Source: Nonomuraea angiospora
GTDB taxonomy: Bacteria; Actinomycetota; Actinomycetes; Streptosporangiales; Streptosporangiaceae
Length of the DNA stretch: 64,000 bases
Direction of reading: 5' to 3'
NCBI RefSeq assembly: GCF_014873145.1
Contig: NZ_JADBEK010000001.1
Coordinates: forward strand, 10,602,001-10,666,000
The translations under genes and the position numbers were made by a program. Shown piece after piece: positions 61,276 through 64,000 of this stretch (position 1 is the stretch's first letter; each line of letters opens with the position of its first letter). The notes below the pieces were generated by a model, which had not been told where the DNA came from, ran no database searches, and saw nothing but the letters and a program-made list of their open reading frames with translations.

Positions 61276-62457
61276 ATGTCGTCAGGATTGACCGGAAGGC
61301 AGCGGGCCGTGCTCGCGCTGGTGTGCGCGGTGGCGGTGTCGGCCATCTACGGCATCCAGCCGGTCCTCGAGACCGCGGGCCAGGACCTCGGGCTGGGGGA
61401 AGGAGCGTTGGGGTGGCTGGTCGCCGCCGGTCAGATCGGCTATCTCGCGGGGCTGGTGCTGCTGGTCCCGCTCGGTGACCTGTTCGACCGCCGCCGGCTC
61501 ATCACGGCGCACCTGCTGCTCACCGCGGTGGGCGCGGGGGTGGCCGCCGCCGCACCCGGCGCCGGCGTCGCGATCGCGGGCCTGGCCCTGGCCGGACTGT
61601 TCGCCGTGGTCGTCCAGATCACGGTGGCCTACGTCGCCGCCGTCTCACCGGCCGCCGAGCGCGGCCGCAACATCGGCGCGGTCACCTCGGGCGTGGTCAT
61701 CGGGATCCTCGGAGTGCGGGTGGTCGCGGGCGCACTGGGCGAGCTGGCCGACTGGCGCATGGTCTACCTCGTGATCGCCGGACTTTGCGGGCTGCTCGCG
61801 CTCGCCGCCCGATTCACCCTCGAGGCCGACCTCCGCCGCCCCCGGGCCCGGTACGGGCAACTGCTGTCATCGCTGGGTCGTCTGGTCGTCGGCGACCGGC
61901 TCTTCCTCGGCCGGGGACTGGTCGCGTTCTTCCTGTTCGCCTCCTTCGGCACGCTGTGGAGCGGACTGGCGCTCCCGCTCGGCGACGCGCCGTGGCACCT
62001 GGGCACCACCGAGATCGGATTGTTCGGACTCGCCGGCCTCACCGGGGCGCTGGGCGCGGCCCGGGCCGGCCGATGGGCCGACCGGGGCCTGGCGCCCTCG
62101 GTCACCGGCTGGTCGCTGGCCCTGCTCACGGCCTCGTGGCTGCTGATCGCTCAGGCGGGGTCGTCGCTGTGGCTGCTGATCGTCGGCGTCATCGTCCTGG
62201 ACTTCGCCGTGCAGGCCGTTCACGTCAGCAGCCAGCACCTGCTCACCACCGCCCGCCCCGACCGGAGCAGCAGCGTCATCGGCGCCTACATGGCCTTCTA
62301 CTCCCTCGGCTCCGCGCTCGGTGCGATCACCACCACCTGGGCCTACAGCGCCGCGGGATGGCCGGCCGCCAGCCTGCTCGGCGCGGCCTACGCCGCGCTC
62401 GGACTCCTCGTCGCCACCTCGACCCGACGCTTCGGGTCCTTCTCGGCGGCGGCGTGA
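61276..62457 (+). CDS. MFS transporter, divergent from HxlR
   Basis: A 393-residue permease with about 12 membrane helices and the MFS loop 'LVPLGDLFDRRRLITAHL', typical of drug-resistance-like efflux pumps. GGAGG lies 5 nt before the ATG. The divergent HxlR gene and the operator between them suggest induction by an exported compound. Confidence 0.9.
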   Translation: MSSGLTGRQRAVLALVCAVAVSAIYGIQPVLETAGQDLGLGEGALGWLVAAGQIGYLAGLVLLVPLGDLFDRRRLITAHLLLTAVGAGVAAAAPGAGVAIAGLALAGLFAVVVQITVAYVAAVSPAAERGRNIGAVTSGVVIGILGVRVVAGALGELADWRMVYLVIAGLCGLLALAARFTLEADLRRPRARYGQLLSSLGRLVVGDRLFLGRGLVAFFLFASFGTLWSGLALPLGDAPWHLGTTEIGLFGLAGLTGALGAARAGRWADRGLAPSVTGWSLALLTASWLLIAQAGSSLWLLIVGVIVLDFAVQAVHVSSQHLLTTARPDRSSSVIGAYMAFYSLGSALGAITTTWAYSAAGWPAASLLGAAYAALGLLVATSTRRFGSFSAAA

Positions 62458-62500
62458 CGAGCGGTGTCAGCTGATGGGAGAGAAGTGTCACATGACAGTT

Positions 62501-62529
62501 ATCACAGGGGGTTGGTGTTAGTTGTTTCT
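62501..62529 (+). promoter_or_regulatory. Copy 1 of a 29-bp promoter-like block
   Basis: ATCAC-N5-GTT-GGTGTTAGTTGTTTCT lies 123 nt before the precursor-peptide gene. The last 16 bases are identical to those at 63969-63984, and ATCAC and GT recur at the same spacing. It is probably a promoter or activator site shared by genes of the same locus. Confidence 0.7.
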
Positions 62530-62651
62530 ACCGGCGAAGGGCTCGGCGGGCGAGGCTTGACCTGCAACAAGAGGCAGCGAGCAGTCCAGATGCCCGCTGC
62601 CACTCCCATCGGATCTCGGCTGCGAGCCGAGGCGGAAGGAGAGTGGGCCCG

Positions 62652-62987
62652 ATGGCCGAAAGCCTCTACATTCTCGGTGACGAGGACCGCAAGAAGTTCG
62701 CCAGGCTGATCGCCGCCGCCTGGTCGGAGGAGGACGTGAGGGGCCGTTACGGTCGCGAGCCTCGCCTGATGCTGGCCGAGTACGGCATCGCGTACCCGGA
62801 GGGCGTGGCCACGCCGCCGCTGCCCCCGAAGCCGGCCGGTGAGTTCAGCATCGAGGAGCTCGAGGTCGCGGCCGGCACCGAGGCCCCGGCCGATGGCTGC
62901 TTCGGCTCCGCCAGCTCTGTCAGCTGCTTCACCGGCTGCGTCGCCACCGCCTCCACCTACGGCTGCGCGGGAGTCGCGGAGGCCTGA
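62652..62987 (+). CDS. RiPP precursor peptide with a nitrile-hydratase-like leader (NHLP type)
   Basis: A 111-residue peptide. The leader (about 1-75) resembles the nitrile hydratase alpha-subunit leader class ('RLIAAAWSEEDVRGRYGREP' and 'LAEYGIAYPEGVATPPLPP'), with 'FSIEELEVAAG' before the probable cleavage site. The core (about 76-111) is rich in Cys, Ser, Thr, Gly and Ala, with Cys83, 92, 96 and 105 ('CFGSASSVSCFTGC'). It could be made into a lanthipeptide, an azoline peptide or another RiPP. No modification enzyme is seen before the window ends. AAGGAG lies 9 nt before ATG 62652. Confidence 0.82.
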   Translation: MAESLYILGDEDRKKFARLIAAAWSEEDVRGRYGREPRLMLAEYGIAYPEGVATPPLPPKPAGEFSIEELEVAAGTEAPADGCFGSASSVSCFTGCVATASTYGCAGVAEA

Positions 62988-63051
62988 CAGTGCCGCTGGG
63001 GCGCCCGGCCCGCGGCTCGGCCCGGCCTGTTGCGCGCCCCACGCCCCTGGC

Positions 63052-63086
63052 GTGGCACCCGGCGGCCCGCCGCCGCCGGGTGCCAC
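63052..63086 (+). terminator. Strong terminator after the precursor gene
   Basis: GTGGCACCCGGCGGC and GCCGCCGGGTGCCAC form a perfect 15-bp stem with a 5-nt loop. It separates the precursor gene from the membrane protein gene, so much of the transcript probably ends here and the peptide mRNA is in excess. Confidence 0.85.
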
Positions 63087-63170
63087 CTTCGTCCCGCGAA
63101 AAACCCGATATATGAGAAAAGTAACCAGTGATGCGTTGCCTCCGCCGAAATCGGTTGTCATGATCCGCTT

Positions 63171-63950
63171 GTGACCCAGACAGGGGCCCCCGGCTCGAGG
63201 GTGACGGCTCGCGCGCCACTGGAAGTGCGGCTCGGCCGTGCGGCGATCGTGGCGTTCGCCATCTACCTGATCTTCCCCACGTTCGCGTACTACATCGAGA
63301 ATCCACATCCCTGGCGCATCCCGGGCATCCTCCTGGCGATCGCGGTCCTCGCCCTCTACATCGCGGCCGGCTGCACCGGCCCGCGCGGGCCGTGGCACCG
63401 GTGGGCGGTGGGGGTCATGGCGCTCCTGGTCTACCTGCCGCTTCCGTTCCTGGGCGAGTGGTGGGCCGCGTCGGGCGTCTTCCTCGCCGCGATGGCGCTG
63501 GGGATCCTGCCCAGGCCGTACCCCCTGCCGGCGTACCTGCTGGTGGTGGCCGCCGAGACGGTCAAGTCGATGGCGCTCGGGGACGATCTCGTGGGAGGGC
63601 TGTCCTGGACCCTGTCCGTCTCCGTGGCGGCCATCCCCCTGGCGGGTCTGACACATTTCGCGGAAACCGCGCGGGTCCTCTACGCCACCAGGGCCGAGCT
63701 GGCCATGGTCGAGGTGGCGGCGCAGCGCGCGCGGGCGATGGGCGAGCTGGAGGGCATCCTCGGCAGCCGGATCGACGCCATCGCCGAGCAGGGCCGCAGG
63801 GTCGTCGCCGGCGTGGAGGGCGACGCTGAGAACGTCAAGAAAGAGCTGGGCCGCATGCTCGACATGGCCCGCGAAGCCCAGAGAGAGATGCGCGGTTTCG
63901 CGCATCGGGAGCAGCGGCTTCCATCAGGAAATCCTGACTACCAGAAATGA
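63171..63950 (+). CDS. DesK-like membrane protein without kinase residues
   Basis: A 259-residue protein with five or six membrane helices (about 20-165) followed by a helical region (about 170-250). The layout matches the sensor and dimerisation part of DesK/NarX-type kinases. The dimerisation-box equivalent reads 'GELEGILGSRIDAIAEQ', where a working kinase has R-D-L-H-D, so the phospho-acceptor His is absent. The ATPase domain is also missing. It could be a receptor, a decoy partner or a dominant regulator for signalling by the adjacent peptide (inference). It starts at GTG 63171 without a ribosome site. Confidence 0.75.
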   Translation: MTQTGAPGSRVTARAPLEVRLGRAAIVAFAIYLIFPTFAYYIENPHPWRIPGILLAIAVLALYIAAGCTGPRGPWHRWAVGVMALLVYLPLPFLGEWWAASGVFLAAMALGILPRPYPLPAYLLVVAAETVKSMALGDDLVGGLSWTLSVSVAAIPLAGLTHFAETARVLYATRAELAMVEVAAQRARAMGELEGILGSRIDAIAEQGRRVVAGVEGDAENVKKELGRMLDMAREAQREMRGFAHREQRLPSGNPDYQK

Positions 63951-63955
63951 TGAAC

Positions 63956-63984
63956 ATCACGATATGTCGGTGTTAGTTGTTTCT
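63956..63984 (+). promoter_or_regulatory. Copy 2 of the 29-bp promoter-like block
   Basis: ATCAC-N5-GTC-GGTGTTAGTTGTTTCT begins 6 nt after the stop of the kinase-less sensor gene. It reads towards the right edge, so the gene just outside the window is probably co-regulated with the precursor peptide. Confidence 0.65.
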
Positions 63985-64000
63985 GGCGGCTTTTGCTGCT

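Noticed and set aside
45037..62987. The LanC-like protein as the cyclase for the RiPP precursor
   Set aside because: The genes are 16-18 kb apart, share no promoter element, and the LanC-like protein lacks canonical ligands and sits among sulfur genes. A link cannot be excluded but is not supported.

Overview
The window is about 64 kb of very GC-rich DNA. Genes have strongly G/C-biased third codon positions, many stop/start overlaps (ATGA, GTGA, TTGA) and frequent GTG or TTG starts. This suggests a filamentous actinobacterium. The gene set (chitinase, GH115, actinobacterial QcrB with a PDWY motif, DesK/NarL-type two-component pair, cysteine-type leader peptides) fits Streptosporangiaceae, for example a Nonomuraea-like organism. 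The family assignment is inference. No rRNA, tRNA, CRISPR array, insertion sequence or prophage was seen.

1-10.8 kb: the 3' end of an unknown gene, an aldo/keto reductase, a secreted multidomain GH18 chitinase on the minus strand, then a coupled five-gene operon (SWIM-like small protein, unknown 461-aa protein, vWA protein, MoxR AAA+ ATPase, 926-aa DUF5682-like protein). A one-repeat WD40 gene remnant follows it.

10.8-22.9 kb: mostly housekeeping or envelope genes. These are a small membrane protein, a divergent MFS/MarR pair whose start codons both lie inside one palindrome, a polysaccharide deacetylase, an orphan cytochrome b (QcrB-like), an L,D-transpeptidase lipoprotein, a two-component system, a membrane protein coupled to a Tat-exported multicopper oxidase, and an FAH-family enzyme.

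22.9-39.5 kb: carbohydrate and sulfate-ester use. A six-gene minus-strand operon encodes a ROK regulator, a sulfonate/nitrate-type ABC transporter, a sulfatase and a GH43-like glycosidase. Beyond it lie a secreted TAP-type peptidase, a tachylectin-NlpC/P60 protein, and a GH115 alpha-glucuronidase divergent from a LacI regulator.

39.5-59.3 kb: an organosulfur-scavenging island. It holds an oligopeptide-type ABC importer, a LanC-like protein, five luciferase-like (LLM) flavin monooxygenases, an SsuABC-type importer, two flavin reductases and a TauD-type dioxygenase. Related promoters recur through it, and two leaderless cysteine-containing leader peptides ('HVDF...VASA.C') precede the sulfonate importer and the dioxygenase, so the island probably responds to sulfur or cysteine supply. 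Inside it, a deletion has fused two divergent genes (TetR and SDR) into head-to-head pseudogenes.

59.3-64 kb: an NmrA-like reductase, a GNAT acetyltransferase, a divergent HxlR/MFS pair, and at the edge a RiPP-like locus. This locus has a precursor peptide with a nitrile-hydratase-type leader and a Cys/Ser/Thr/Gly core, a strong terminator, a DesK-like membrane protein without phospho-acceptor or ATPase domain, and a 29-bp promoter-like block before the precursor that recurs at the right end of the window. This edge locus and the leader-peptide/LanC-containing sulfur island are the best candidates for undescribed biology.
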